Assembly (NCBI GenBank): GCA_018398765.1
Contig: JAHBMJ010004990.1
Span: forward strand, 35,001-76,138
Length of the DNA: 41,138 nt
Direction: 5' to 3'
Origin: Chromera velia
Lineage: Eukaryota; Sar; Chromeraceae
Position 1 is the stretch's first letter. Each line of letters opens with the position of its first letter. The notes below the pieces were generated by a model. It did not search any database, had not been told where the DNA came from, and was given only the letters and a program-made list of their open reading frames with translations. Both the position numbers and the translations under genes were made by a program. Positions 23,247-32,789 of the stretch are shown here, in pieces.

Positions 23247-25350
23247 TTGGAGAGGGAGGGAGAGAGCGAGAGAGAGAGTTGGAGAGGGAGGGAGGGAGCG
23301 AGAGAGAGAGAGAGATAATGCACATGTATCTTTGCCTGCAGGCGGGATACGACGCTATGATGACGTCACTGGTGGTCCTTCTCCAGCTCGACTTCATTCT
23401 CGCTCAAAAGAAACTCGACTGGAGACAAATAGAATTTATTAGTAAAGGAAGTAGAGGCCAAGGCCAAACGGGAGGGAAACAAGGACATGCACATGTGGGA
23501 GGGGCGAAAGCTCGGTGAGCCTTTGCACTCTAACGGTTGGAGATGTTTTTTTTGCGTCCTTTCTCCCACCTCTTTCTTCGTGTCTGTGAAGTAGTTGATT
23601 CAACGACCTTGCGCTTTCGGCTTTTTTCTTGTTGAAGAAGATCTGAAGCAGAAGAGCGACCACAAAAATCATGAGATGTGATCACTGTAAACAAGAACAC
23701 AATCTGATTGATGGGCTACCGTCTCTATCAAAAATGAATCAAAAGTTTCATTTCCGTGCTTGAGTCCCCCTCTCTTATCCTCAAGCATACGAACAAAATT
23801 TTGTAGCAAGAATGAGAGAATGGGTGATATGCACACGCGCATGCCGACTAAGGATCAATCAACCAATCCCGATTCTGCTCGCAGGTCTGTGTCTGATCTC
23901 CTCCCGTTGATGGTGAACCGGGTTCGGCTTGTGAAGTCCCAACCGTCTTTTTTGAATCTCTCTGGAAGAGATGAGTCCGATCTGTCGAGGCACTTTCTCA
24001 TGTCGGGTGGGTTGACGTGTCCTCTGCATTCGAAACGCCCAGTATGTTCACATAAACCCATTTTGTGAGTAGGTGGGTCCACATGAGATTTCTGTATCAA
24101 TGTGCAAGTCACTATTCAGATGTTGCCCTGTGGTGCTAGTGGACCCGTGCACTACGGGAAAGTCGTTTTGTGTGCTGTCTGTCCTATTCCTGTCTGATTC
24201 GTGTGTTTTGTCATTCTTTATCTTTTCGTTACATTTCACAACGGGCGGTCTTTTCCTATTTCTTATTGCTACAAATGGATTGGATGATGTCTTTGGCTCG
24301 CGTTAGCGCACTCTCGAATCTTCCTCCTCCTCCTCCTTCTCCTCGGCACTTCTCTCTCTCATCTAACTCTTGCGCTCCGTTTTATCGTCTACTCTTTCTC
24401 TTTCTCTTTTCCTCTGCCTTCCCTCTTTCTTTTCCTCTCACTTCCCCGCCTCTCCCTCGCTTCTCTCCCTCTGTCTCCCTCCCTCCTTGTGGGCACTCCA
24501 TTTCCCTTTCTGTCTCTCTCTCCCCCCTCATCTCCCACCTCCTCTCCCCTACTTCCGTTCACAGGCTTCCCCGCTAGCTGGAGAAAGTGGGAAGTTTTGA
24601 AGGTCAGTCGGTAGATCCGGAGGGGGAAAGGGGAACTTCTTTTGTCAATTGATGGGAAGGTTGACTGCTTCAGCCTCTCTTTTCAGATTTCTTTGCCTGT
24701 CTACTGATTGTCCTTTTCTGCATTTGTTGGTTCGTCTGCACTTCCTACGAAACATACTCGCCCCAACTATTCTGCACCACCCCATTCCGGCGGGTCGTCG
24801 AAGAGCCGAGAGCTTCCGGTCTTCTCCCTCCTTGCGTGCCTCCGGTTTCCAATGTGCTTCGTTCGATCGTTGTACTTTGCGAAGTGGTGGACTCAAGCAT
24901 CCGTGGTCTGCAGACAACACGTCATTCCAAGGCGAAAAGGGTGACTGTGAGAAGAAGGATCGATTCTCATGTGACGGCGCACCGATCCGATGTGTATTTT
25001 CCATCACATTTCTTACGCAGGTGTGGTCCCCTGTGTGGGTGACGGTGTCCTGGATTGAGGACGGCAGTTGTTGGGTGATCGCGAAGAACGACGAGGACGT
25101 TCGAGCTGTCAGACAAATCTACGATGCAATGCAGACGAAACCTTTCAAGTCAGCTAGTCGTCGACTAAAACATGTACAAAAAAAAAAAAAGAACATGCAT
25201 GCACACGATACTCAGTTAGACGTATTCGTAAGCGGGGGTGATGAAAGCACTGAATTGGGAGGACTGGGACGTCCAAATGTAGAGGAGGAAATTGCGGTCG
25301 CTGTGCTTCGGCATATCTCTCCTACGAGCATGCTGCAGGAGACAGTCTAA
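16908..25350 (+). CDS. PARN-like poly(A)-specific ribonuclease (DEDDh deadenylase)
   Basis: Exons in consistent phase: 16908-17034, 17548-17664, 18044-18120, 18461-18650, 19049-19122, 19461-19697, 19981-20084, 20669-20751, 20851-20868, 21685-21717, 21865-22126, 22661-22775, 23342-23514, 23885-24041, an unresolved small exon near 24120, 24565-24602, 25021-25350. PARN removes 3' poly(A) tails. The catalytic set is visible: D38 and E40 (VAVDLELTG), D299 ([11 protein letters not shown]), H478 and D483 ([14 protein letters not shown]). Other PARN landmarks are [74 protein letters not shown], and an RRM-like end ([17 protein letters not shown]). The N-terminus ([16 protein letters not shown]) is basic and lacks acids, so a mitochondrial presequence is likely; plant PARN acts there. 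A Ser/Gln-rich insert spans about 355-440. Exons 9-11 are the least certain. Confidence 0.88.
19149..19214. repeat. 33-bp tandem duplication in PARN-like intron
   Basis: GATTTTTGATTCAGAATG begins both 19149-19181 and 19182-19214, with a few mismatches in the second half of the unit. Confidence 0.85.
20062..20139. repeat. 39-bp tandem duplication across an exon-intron border
   Basis: CACTTGTACCAAACTTTCTA begins both 20062 and 20101. Copy 1 spans the exon 7 donor (TATGG|GTAGGT). Copy 2 lies in the intron and its donor is changed to GAACATAT. Confidence 0.9.
20583..20688. repeat. 23-bp direct repeats copying the start of PARN-like exon 8
   Basis: The word from CAGAGACCTCCC to AGAGTCC is found at 20583-20605 and again at 20666-20688, where it forms the acceptor and first 20 bases of exon 8. 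The DNA between the copies starts GT and ends AG. Confidence 0.9.
21329..21368. repeat. (GC)n(AC)n tract
   Basis: Alternating purine-pyrimidine DNA (CGCGCG then CACACA) in a PARN-like intron; such DNA can adopt Z-form. Confidence 0.85.
21778..21810. repeat. (GT)n tract
   Basis: About 16 GT units, flanked by CGTG units on both sides, in a PARN-like intron. Confidence 0.9.
22165..22193. repeat. (ACAG)n microsatellite
   Basis: About seven ACAG units in the PARN-like intron after exon 11. Confidence 0.9.
22580..22608. repeat. (GT)n microsatellite
   Basis: About 14 TG units, 50 bp upstream of PARN-like exon 12. Confidence 0.9.
23048..23313. repeat. (CT)n-(GT)n-(GA)n long low-complexity tract
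   Basis: CT units (23048-23071), a short GT run, then about 230 bp of GA-rich purine strand with a duplicated TTGGAGAGGGAGGG word (about 23247 and 23279). It ends about 30 bp before PARN-like exon 13. Confidence 0.9.
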
Positions 25351-25420
25351 CTGAGAACAAACAAGCCAATCAGTATACATGCCTGCCCAGCGGCTCGTCA
25401 AAGCCACTCCTCTAGATCAC

Positions 25421-25476
25421 GCAACCGGTGCTGGCACTGGCCGCGTGCGCAACTGGTGCTGGCACTGGCCGCGTGC
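25421..25476. repeat. 28-bp tandem repeat, two copies
   Basis: GCAACCGGTGCTGGCACTGG starts at 25421 and recurs at 25449 with one C/T difference. It lies about 70 bp after the PARN-like stop. Confidence 0.9.
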
Positions 25477-26039
25477 AAACGGACACTGAGCCGATCCCTC
25501 GACAGGAGAGTGGAGGTGGATATGATTGATTGGTGCTTGGCGTCGCATTGAAACAAGCGCGTGCGGAGACAAAGGAGCAGGATAGCGGCAAATGCCTCAT
25601 TGTTTCTCTTGTTTTGTGGATGCACCCATTGGATGGTACCAGAAGAAACAAAGTCTCAGCAAGGAAGAAAAAATGTTCGTGATGAAGATCCAGCATGCAA
25701 TCAGGATGATGAATGGGTGTTCACTGTGCTGAGGACGGGGTGCGAGTGTGCAGAGAATGTCCACTTTTTTTCGTTGTTGATCACGAATCTTTTTGCGTGC
25801 ACTTTCTTCCTTCCTGAGTGCAGGTTGCAAACATACGAGGAGTATAAGCAAAACGACAGAGATGCAAGTTTGGGAGGTTCAACTTAAGCACGAATGGTCG
25901 ACTTGCTAGCTACAACTGTCCCTAGAGCTGTCCAAAGAGATTGAAGAATTAATTCTGTCAAACACAAATTCGTTGCTTGTTAGCGTGGTTATGAGCGGAT
26001 AGCTCTACGTATCGCACAGAGAAAGCACAAGCTGAACAG

Positions 26040-26900
26040 CTTTTCTTCTTCTTTATTTCAAAGGCAAAATAAAAACACCTTTTGAGCGTCAAACCTACTA
26101 TTGCGCATAGTTTTTGTACTTCAAGTTGACTTTTGATTGCTTTTGATCTAGCTTTTGATTTAAATAATAAGTATTAATAACTCTAAGCGAGCCTTTTTTT
26201 TTTCTTTTTTTTTATATGTGCAACGGTTTTCTAAGCTCAAAGCTCTAGCATGCTAAAGTAATAATGGTGAGTGATACACTTGTTCTAGCATTTTATAGTG
26301 AATTAATTAATTCAGTGATTAAATTCAGGTTTCTTCATGAATATTACTATTGAATAAAGCTAGGACCTTGAATAAAGAAGTGAATCAGTATTAAAACTAT
26401 TAAATTAGTATTACTAGTTAGATTACTAGTAAAGTCACATAGTCGGGGCCCGGAGCGAACTTAGCTAAGCTCCTGGGTATACTTCCAAATTGGTATGATT
26501 TTGTGTTACCATATGTGAATGAATCAATGCACTAGCCACCGAGGTTAACAAACCAACATTGCATGTTATGCCTTGTGGTTGGCCTGGGAACCTAGCTGGG
26601 AACTTGGCCAGAGCCTAGGTGGTGGCTCACCAGCTTTAACGGTTTAACCACCTCAATTCATTCAATTCAATTCAGTCTGGCCATTATACTGTTAATATGC
26701 ATATTTATGCAAGTCTTCTTTTAAAACTCTCAAATTATACTGAGACTGGGCTAGCCTTCCCGGCTAGTAGGTGGACTCATATAGCTCTGTTGCTGCTCTG
26801 ATTGAAGAGGAGAGTTAGACAAACCGTGACTTTACGCCAATGAATATTATATGAAATGCCACAGTAAAATTAAAATAGACATTGTTGAAACAGTGATAGG
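26040..26900. other. AT-rich island 2
   Basis: AT-rich DNA with T homopolymers and ATTAATAATA-type words surrounds a more mixed core (about 26440-26700) containing imperfect GGGAACCTAG/GGGAACTTGG repeats. It may be a decayed mobile element; ends were not identified. Confidence 0.4.
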
Positions 26901-27277
26901 CATCTGTCCAGGCGCCGCCGGCGGCGACTGCCCGGCGTCACTAGCAGCGTCATCTGTTTCAAGGACCGTTTGCCAAACGATTCTCCGATCAAGGCAGGAC
27001 TGAAAGATTAGATAACCACTTCATAGAAGAGAGGCGAAATTATGAAAGACGTTCTGCTTCAAATTGTCTTCATATCATGAGCAATCTGTTCTCAATGCTT
27101 CCTCTCAATACGACCAATTGAGAGGAGCGCTCAGAGTCATCGCTCTTCTCAATTCATATCATGAATGCAGTTTTGATATGGCTGCAGAACTGATGATGGA
27201 CTTGACTCTGCAGAGCGGAGGACAAAATGTTTTTGAAGAAAGGCCGATCAAGAGGCAAGGAAGGAGCATCGAGTAGT

Positions 27278-27774
27278 TTACGCGAGCGGAATGCGAGCGG
27301 ACCACGTTGACGCTTTACTGAGGATGTACTTGACTCTCGCGAGAGCAGCTTCAGCGTCTGAGGCGCGGTCGCTATTCTCAGCCAGCCGATTGAGCGCTCG
27401 GACGGTGTTGTCAGTTGTCCTGCAAACAGATCAGTCTTGTTCGACTATGCCTTGTCAAGCGAAGTAGATGGATTCAGTAGTGCGAAATTGACCTCGCAAG
27501 GTCTCCAGCAACCGCCGCAAGGTCCCTCAGATTAGACTGCAGGCGTTGACGTGCGTCAACTTGACGTCTGGTAGTTTCAAGTTTCAGTGGCGATTGAAAG
27601 TTTCAAGGCGCGTTGTGTCGATACCTTCTCTTTGGCGGCGGTCAACTCAGGAGGATCCTGCTTGGACTGAGTGCCGGTTTCAAGGCTTATTCCAAGTCGA
27701 GACTTCTCCTCGACGCCAGTCGCCGAAGAGAGGCAGACACACGCAGCCACAAACACGAGGCGAAGAATCGTCAT
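27278..27774 (-). CDS. Small predicted secreted helical protein
   Basis: Three exons, 27774-27625, 27536-27493 and 27419-27278, join in phase (0 then 2) to a 111-residue protein ending in TAA. The N-terminus (MTILRLVFVAACVCLSSATG) is a classical signal peptide with likely cleavage after about residue 20. The mature part has no cysteines. Its second half is Ala/Leu/Arg-rich and probably helical or coiled coil (NTVRALNRLAENSDRASDAE). All three splice sites match the window consensus (TGCAG acceptors; GTATCG and GTCAAT donors). I do not recognise the family. It is head to head with the protease gene, so the two may be co-expressed secreted products; that is inference only. Confidence 0.6.
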
Positions 27775-28481
27775 GGCCAAAGCTGGCGTTTGGTTTTGTT
27801 CTGGTGCGACCGGCAGGAAAGGCGTCTGGATCGAGTCTCGATCGACCGGTCAGTGCGTGCAGATGAATCAATGAAGGCTGCAGGCAAACTTCGAGTTCGG
27901 GCAATGCGCCTCTGCTACAGGCAGGCAGGCAGTCGCTTGCAAGAGAATTTCTCTTTGGGGTGCAAGATCGATCTGAATATCGATGTCAATATCGATATGT
28001 CGATGCGCATGCATGTATGGGCGGAATAAAAGTTTGTGGCTGTATTGGAATTGAGCGTGATGTTGCAATCAAATTGCAATTAAACAACACACGTACGCGT
28101 TGGTGCAACACTATAGCTGTTTTATGCAACACTGCACCGTTCAATTAACACCGCGCGCGCCGCCCTCGGACTGCATGTACGCGCGCGCGCGCAGCGCCCT
28201 GCATGGCATTCATGCACTGGCCGGCGCCTTCCACGATCCTTCCACGCGATATTCCACGATTTATTGCGTGCGTGTCACAGTGCATCTGTTCTCGTCTGTT
28301 CTCATCTGTTATATCATCTGTCAAATTGCTACATAGAGTTCACTTCACACATCCATATATCGCCAGAATCCTCCCTCGGTTCGTCGAGCAGTTTAAGTGG
28401 TGGGCCAACCTGCGTCTGAACCTCGCTCTTGGACTGAGCGCAGAGACAGAAACTTGTCGGTCCGCTTTCTTGTCGATTAGA
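27775..28481. promoter_or_regulatory. Shared divergent promoter region
   Basis: This 707-bp interval lies between two head-to-head secreted-protein genes. It has ATCGAT/ATATCGAT words (27966-28002), GCATGC at 28007, several TTGCAA/TGCAAC words (about 28062-28130), and CGCGCG blocks (about 28150-28193). The mix resembles the region upstream of the ubiquitin-like gene. Confidence 0.5.
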
Positions 28482-30317
28482 ATGGTTGTCCCTGACCCAC
28501 TGAAGAGTCTTCAGACTGTAGTCACTGTCTGCTTGGCAGTCCTCACTGCGATTGCTGATGCCCATTCTGCTGTATCAAAAACGCTTCTACATAGTTCGGG
28601 GACTCCGAAGTCTCTCCCGCCAAAGCTGATATGGGATGAGGATCATCGCCGCAATCCTTTGAAAATTGACGCCCCCCTCGAAGCAACTGTGGCACTTGTT
28701 CGGAGAACGAAGGTTCGCCTCGCTCTCGACCATCTGGTGTTGGACAGCGAAGTCTTGGCAGAAAAAAGGGACTTTTGTGAGAGCGTCAAGTTCCTGGAAG
28801 AGCCTGTTCCCGCCTCTTGCACAGGAGTTTTGGTTGCCCAAGATATCATAGCGACGGCTGGTCACTGTGCTAGGGGGGAGAGAGTGGACGACTTTTTGTA
28901 CATTTTCGGCTTTAACACTGCCGAGCGCGCCAATGGAACCCTTCTCAATATTCCCTACACGGATGTGTATGAGGGCAAAGAAGAGGTAGCCTCTGAGTAT
29001 CGTAACTCTGATACAGAGGACAACAGAAAAGCTGACTGGAGTCTGATAAGACTCTGGCGACCTGTGGCAGGCAGGCAGCCTGTGGTGACGAGAATGGAAG
29101 GAAGATTCGCATCTGACCACCTGTATGTGATCGGCCATCCGGTAAGTATGTGGGGTCCGCTCTGTTCCTGTTCTTCCGCTGGAATTGCTTCTCGACATTT
29201 TCGCTTCTCAAATTTTCTTTCCCACGGGTTTCTCACGTGTGTTCTCCTGCCAGCCCCGTCTCCTTCTAGCTCCCGCGTGTATGTATTGATAGGATAGGAT
29301 AGGTTGATGCAAAGCCAAAAATTCCGGACAAAGCGGTGACATCAAAAGCACAGTGTGTCACACTTCCCCCGTCTTTCTTCCCTGCAGCAAGGCCTCCCTG
29401 CGAAGACTACGAAGCGCACAGAAGAGACCGGACTGGATGCCACCACCATGATGCTGAACAACGAGCCGAACGCCTGGTTTGATGCAAGGCTTGACACGTA
29501 CGGAGGTAATTCGGGATCCCCCGTTTTCAACGCAGAGACGGGTGTCCTCGAGGGAATTGTTGTGAGGGGCGATTCAGATTGGGTCAAGGACACGGAGGCT
29601 GACTGCGTGCGTCAGTCTCAGTGCCCGGCCGATATCGGCGTCTACGGCGTCGACAGAGGAACGATAGACTGTGATGGCGAGAGTGTTGTGCGAGCGACAG
29701 AGTTTGCCGGTGTTCTTGATAGAGAGCTCAGAAGGTCGCACACTCCGGCAAACGTCGTCAGCCATCAATTGGGGGCCCTTGGGGGGGATGCCCAGTTTCC
29801 ACTTCCCGTGCCTGACTACTCCAGAGATCAACGTGAGTGCATCGAAAAATGTGAATGACCAGCAAAGCTTTGGTTGTAATTTTTGTGGGCGTCTTGAGTG
29901 ATTTTCTCGGTCGTTTGCACAGTCGCTCGCTGCCTTTTCGTTCTATTTGCATCGGCCCTGATGCCTGAAGATGAGCGCAAACGCACAACTTCATTGATGA
30001 GAGAGACTGCGCCTAGTAGGAGTCTCTTCCCTTTTGCTGCTTGTGGATTAGTGCTCTGTTCCGATGATCCTTTCCCCGATTCTTCTGAACGCTATTCTCG
30101 AACCCCCACCCGCCCCTTTCGCTGTCGTGCGAATTTCGTGTCTCTGTTGATTACGAATGCTTTTTTTTTTGCTGTTTAGGCAATCTCTCTTACCTGCAAT
30201 TGTCTTTGAATCGGGTTGCCTATGAGCTCTCCTGTGTAGGGGTCCAGTCGCTAAGGATATGCATTTGATCTCACCGCCTCTTTCCATCTTACACTTGAAT
30301 AATTGTGTTCACTCAGT

Positions 30318-30361
<44 letters not shown>

Positions 30362-30570
30362 CTCAAGGATGTGTGTGTGTGTGAGAGAGAGAGGCAAAGC
30401 ACTTCTGTGCGCATTTGTGCGTGAATGTGTAGGTGGTGCAACGTGGACAAAATTCTTTATCCTCAGCAATTCTCTCGTCCCCCCCCTTCCATCCTCTCTG
30501 CCTCCCCCTTTTGCGTGTGTTCCTGTGAAAATCGTCCAGCTGAAAACGGCCTCTGCTTTTTTCTGTCCCT

Positions 30571-30665
<95 letters not shown>

Positions 30666-31541
30666 GTGTGTGTGTATGCAGTCCCTGTCAACATCACGTT
30701 CGAGAACCTCCCGACCCTCTCTGGAACCATTATCAGTGTGGCTGTGGACGTGACAGTCGAGCATGAGTATTCCAAGTGCGAACTGTCAGCGTGGCTCCGT
30801 GGCCCCTCCGGAGACAGAATTGCCCTCGGACAGCTCTGCAACGCCCCCTTCTCCGTTGACGGCGACACCTTCTTCTTCTCTCAGCACTCCCCGTCTTCTT
30901 CTTCGTCCTCTTCCGACGCTTCGGCTCGGTACACGATGGAGGTGAAGGACACAGTCACTTACGACAGTGGGAAAGTCCTCTCAGCTTCCCTCTCCTTCAT
31001 CGTTTCTCCCGTCTCCTCTGTTGCCACGCAAACCACCATCCAGACCCTCGAGTTGAAATCCCCCCTCCACGGTCTGCTTCAAGAGTACTCTCCTGGCATC
31101 GGCCCTGCCAGAGTGCTCCTGTTCTCGTTACCTGGTGAGGAGTCTGCAGGCGAGGCTGAGTCCGAGCCAGAGACTACAGCCCCCTCTTCCTCCCCTTCTT
31201 CCTCACCTCGGAAGATGGTTACAGACTGGAAGCTTGACCTCGTCCTCCGCACTCCCAGCGCGGCTTCGGGTTCAGCCTACCCGCTCGGGATTGAATTGCA
31301 CAGTCCCGGTAGCGGGGGGGGGAGGCGGTATCGGTTCAGGGTGTCAGAGGTCGTGCAGGATGGCAAGGTCCATGTGAGCCTAGGAGGGGGGGGCAACGAG
31401 CGGCACCGTTTGTTCTTCTACGGTGTCGAGCCTTCTGGGGGTGACTGGAGTGTGAGCGTTTTCAACTACAGCGACGGGCCGGCTGGCTGGGTGGAGGAAG
31501 TCTCGATGAGTCTGATGGTCGGACTTGTGGTGCCGAACTGA
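28482..31541 (+). CDS. Secreted trypsin-like serine protease with P-domain-like C-terminus
   Basis: Three exons, 28482-29141, 29388-29832 and 30682-31541, join in phase to 654 residues. A hydrophobic segment (VVTVCLAVLTAIADAHS, about 13-29) looks like a signal peptide. The chymotrypsin-fold triad is visible: H128 in ATAGHC, D185 in ADWSLIRL and S262 in GGNSGSPV. It resembles the bacterial V8/glutamyl-endopeptidase type as well as trypsin. Exon 3 encodes all of residues about 370-654. Its ITFENLPTLSGTIISVAVDV...WLRGPSGDRIAL and PSGGDWSVSVFNYSDG stretches resemble the P (Homo B) domain of proprotein convertases, possibly as two jelly-roll units split by a Ser/Glu-rich linker. The frame is open upstream to 28203, but ATG 28482 gives the signal peptide. 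It probably acts in the secretory pathway or outside the cell. Confidence 0.88.
30321..30360. repeat. (CT)n(GT)n tract in protease intron 2
   Basis: CT units to about 30351, then GT units. Confidence 0.9.
30570..30676. repeat. (CT)n(GT)n tract abutting an acceptor site
   Basis: CT units then about 40 GT units end five bases before the ATGCAG acceptor of protease exon 3. The repeat occupies the place of a polypyrimidine tract. Confidence 0.9.
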
Positions 31542-32789
31542 ACGGACCCTAGAATAGAATAGAATAGAATAGAATAGATGTTTGAGCCTTTGCGCTGTGT
31601 CCAGTTATCGGATACATGATTCACTGTGTTTGGGCTTGAGGAGGGGGACAGAAAGACGAAGGAGAAAAGGCCGGCAGAAGAACATTGAAGCCTTACTCTT
31701 TCCTGCACTTTCCCCCCTTCCCCTTTCATTAAAGTACAAAGTTCACCCCCACAGAAAGACAGATGAAGGGGATAAGAAGAGGGGAAGCGAAACCAGGTAG
31801 CAAAGCCATGGTAGGTGCAGGCAGTTGCAAACTTCAGGTAAAGTTTTGATTGGCCGGGTGGCGTGTGGATATCCCTTTCGTATGGAGAAAAAGGGAAGGC
31901 TAAACAGCTTTTGTTTCGTGTGTGTGTCTGCGTGTGAGTATGTGATGCGTTCTCTGTGCCCTTTGCATTTTGTTTCTGACGTCGATATATCTGTCTCTCT
32001 GTCTGTGTGGAAAACCCAGACCTAAAAGTTTTCGTTCTGCGTGTCTCTTTGGCCTCTTTCCTTCCGTTTTGTTTGCTTTTCGTGAGAAAAGAGGCCCACG
32101 CAATTTAGAGACACGGAAAAGACGGAGAATGAGTGCACCGATCTTATCACGAGAGAAAGGTCGACATACATACAGACGGATGCAGGCAAGGAAGCGGACT
32201 CAGAAGAGAGAGGTACAGCATCAGTTTTGCTCAACTATCCGCCGGTTTCTTCGAGAAAGAACTCCGCCGAAAAGAATGACACAATGACAAGCGTTCATCC
32301 GAAGGTGCGGTGTAGAACAAAGTTGTTTGCCAACGGAGACAGTGCTGAAAAAGGATCACGGACGGTAAGAAAGAGAATGACGAACGCAATAAGAACCAGA
32401 AAAGGGTAGGAGGGAAGTGGTGCTGCAAAATAAATGCAAGGCAGCTAGTCCTTGGATTGCGTGTCGCGGCTCTGAACGAATCGCAAGAAATGAAGGCTTG
32501 CGAAGCAAGAGATGAGTGAAGAAAGGAAAGTGACAAAAGGCGCACAAAGGAAGGAGCACTGCCTGCCTGAGGCCAAAGAGCTCGTGCATTTATTGCGTAG
32601 CACTCCCTTACTTTTTTTCTTTCTGGTTTGGCATTTCTATGTGTTCACCTCAGAACTGCAGCTGGTGCCTGGCGTCAGTCCTTTTTTCTTTGCAGCGGAG
32701 GACACGCAATCTTTCTTGACATTCCGGTGGCATGCATGTTCAAAGCCCCCGGCCCAAATTCAAGTCTGATTGATGCTCGATGCTAGATA
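31542..32789. other. Non-coding flank 3' of the protease gene
   Basis: It begins with a pentanucleotide repeat (AGAAT, 31551-31578), possibly within the 3' UTR. No convincing exon on either strand. Confidence 0.5.
31551..31578. repeat. (AGAAT)5 microsatellite
   Basis: Five AGAAT units start ten bases after the protease stop codon. Confidence 0.95.

Larger units (their letters stand above)
25351..27277. other. Convergent interval without recognised gene
   Basis: The interval lies between the PARN-like stop and the stop of the small secreted gene. Short frames exist (for example 27064-27276, plus, no ATG at its beginning) but none shows a domain or matching splice phases. It contains a 28-bp tandem repeat and an AT-rich island. 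Confidence 0.5.

Noticed and set aside
22856..23518. 220-residue open frame through the GA tract
   Set aside because: Mostly Arg-Glu repeats from (GA)n; only the part from 23342 belongs to a real exon, in another frame context.
27064..27276. 70-residue plus-strand frame beside the small secreted gene
   Set aside because: No ATG at its beginning, no splice partner and no recognised motif.
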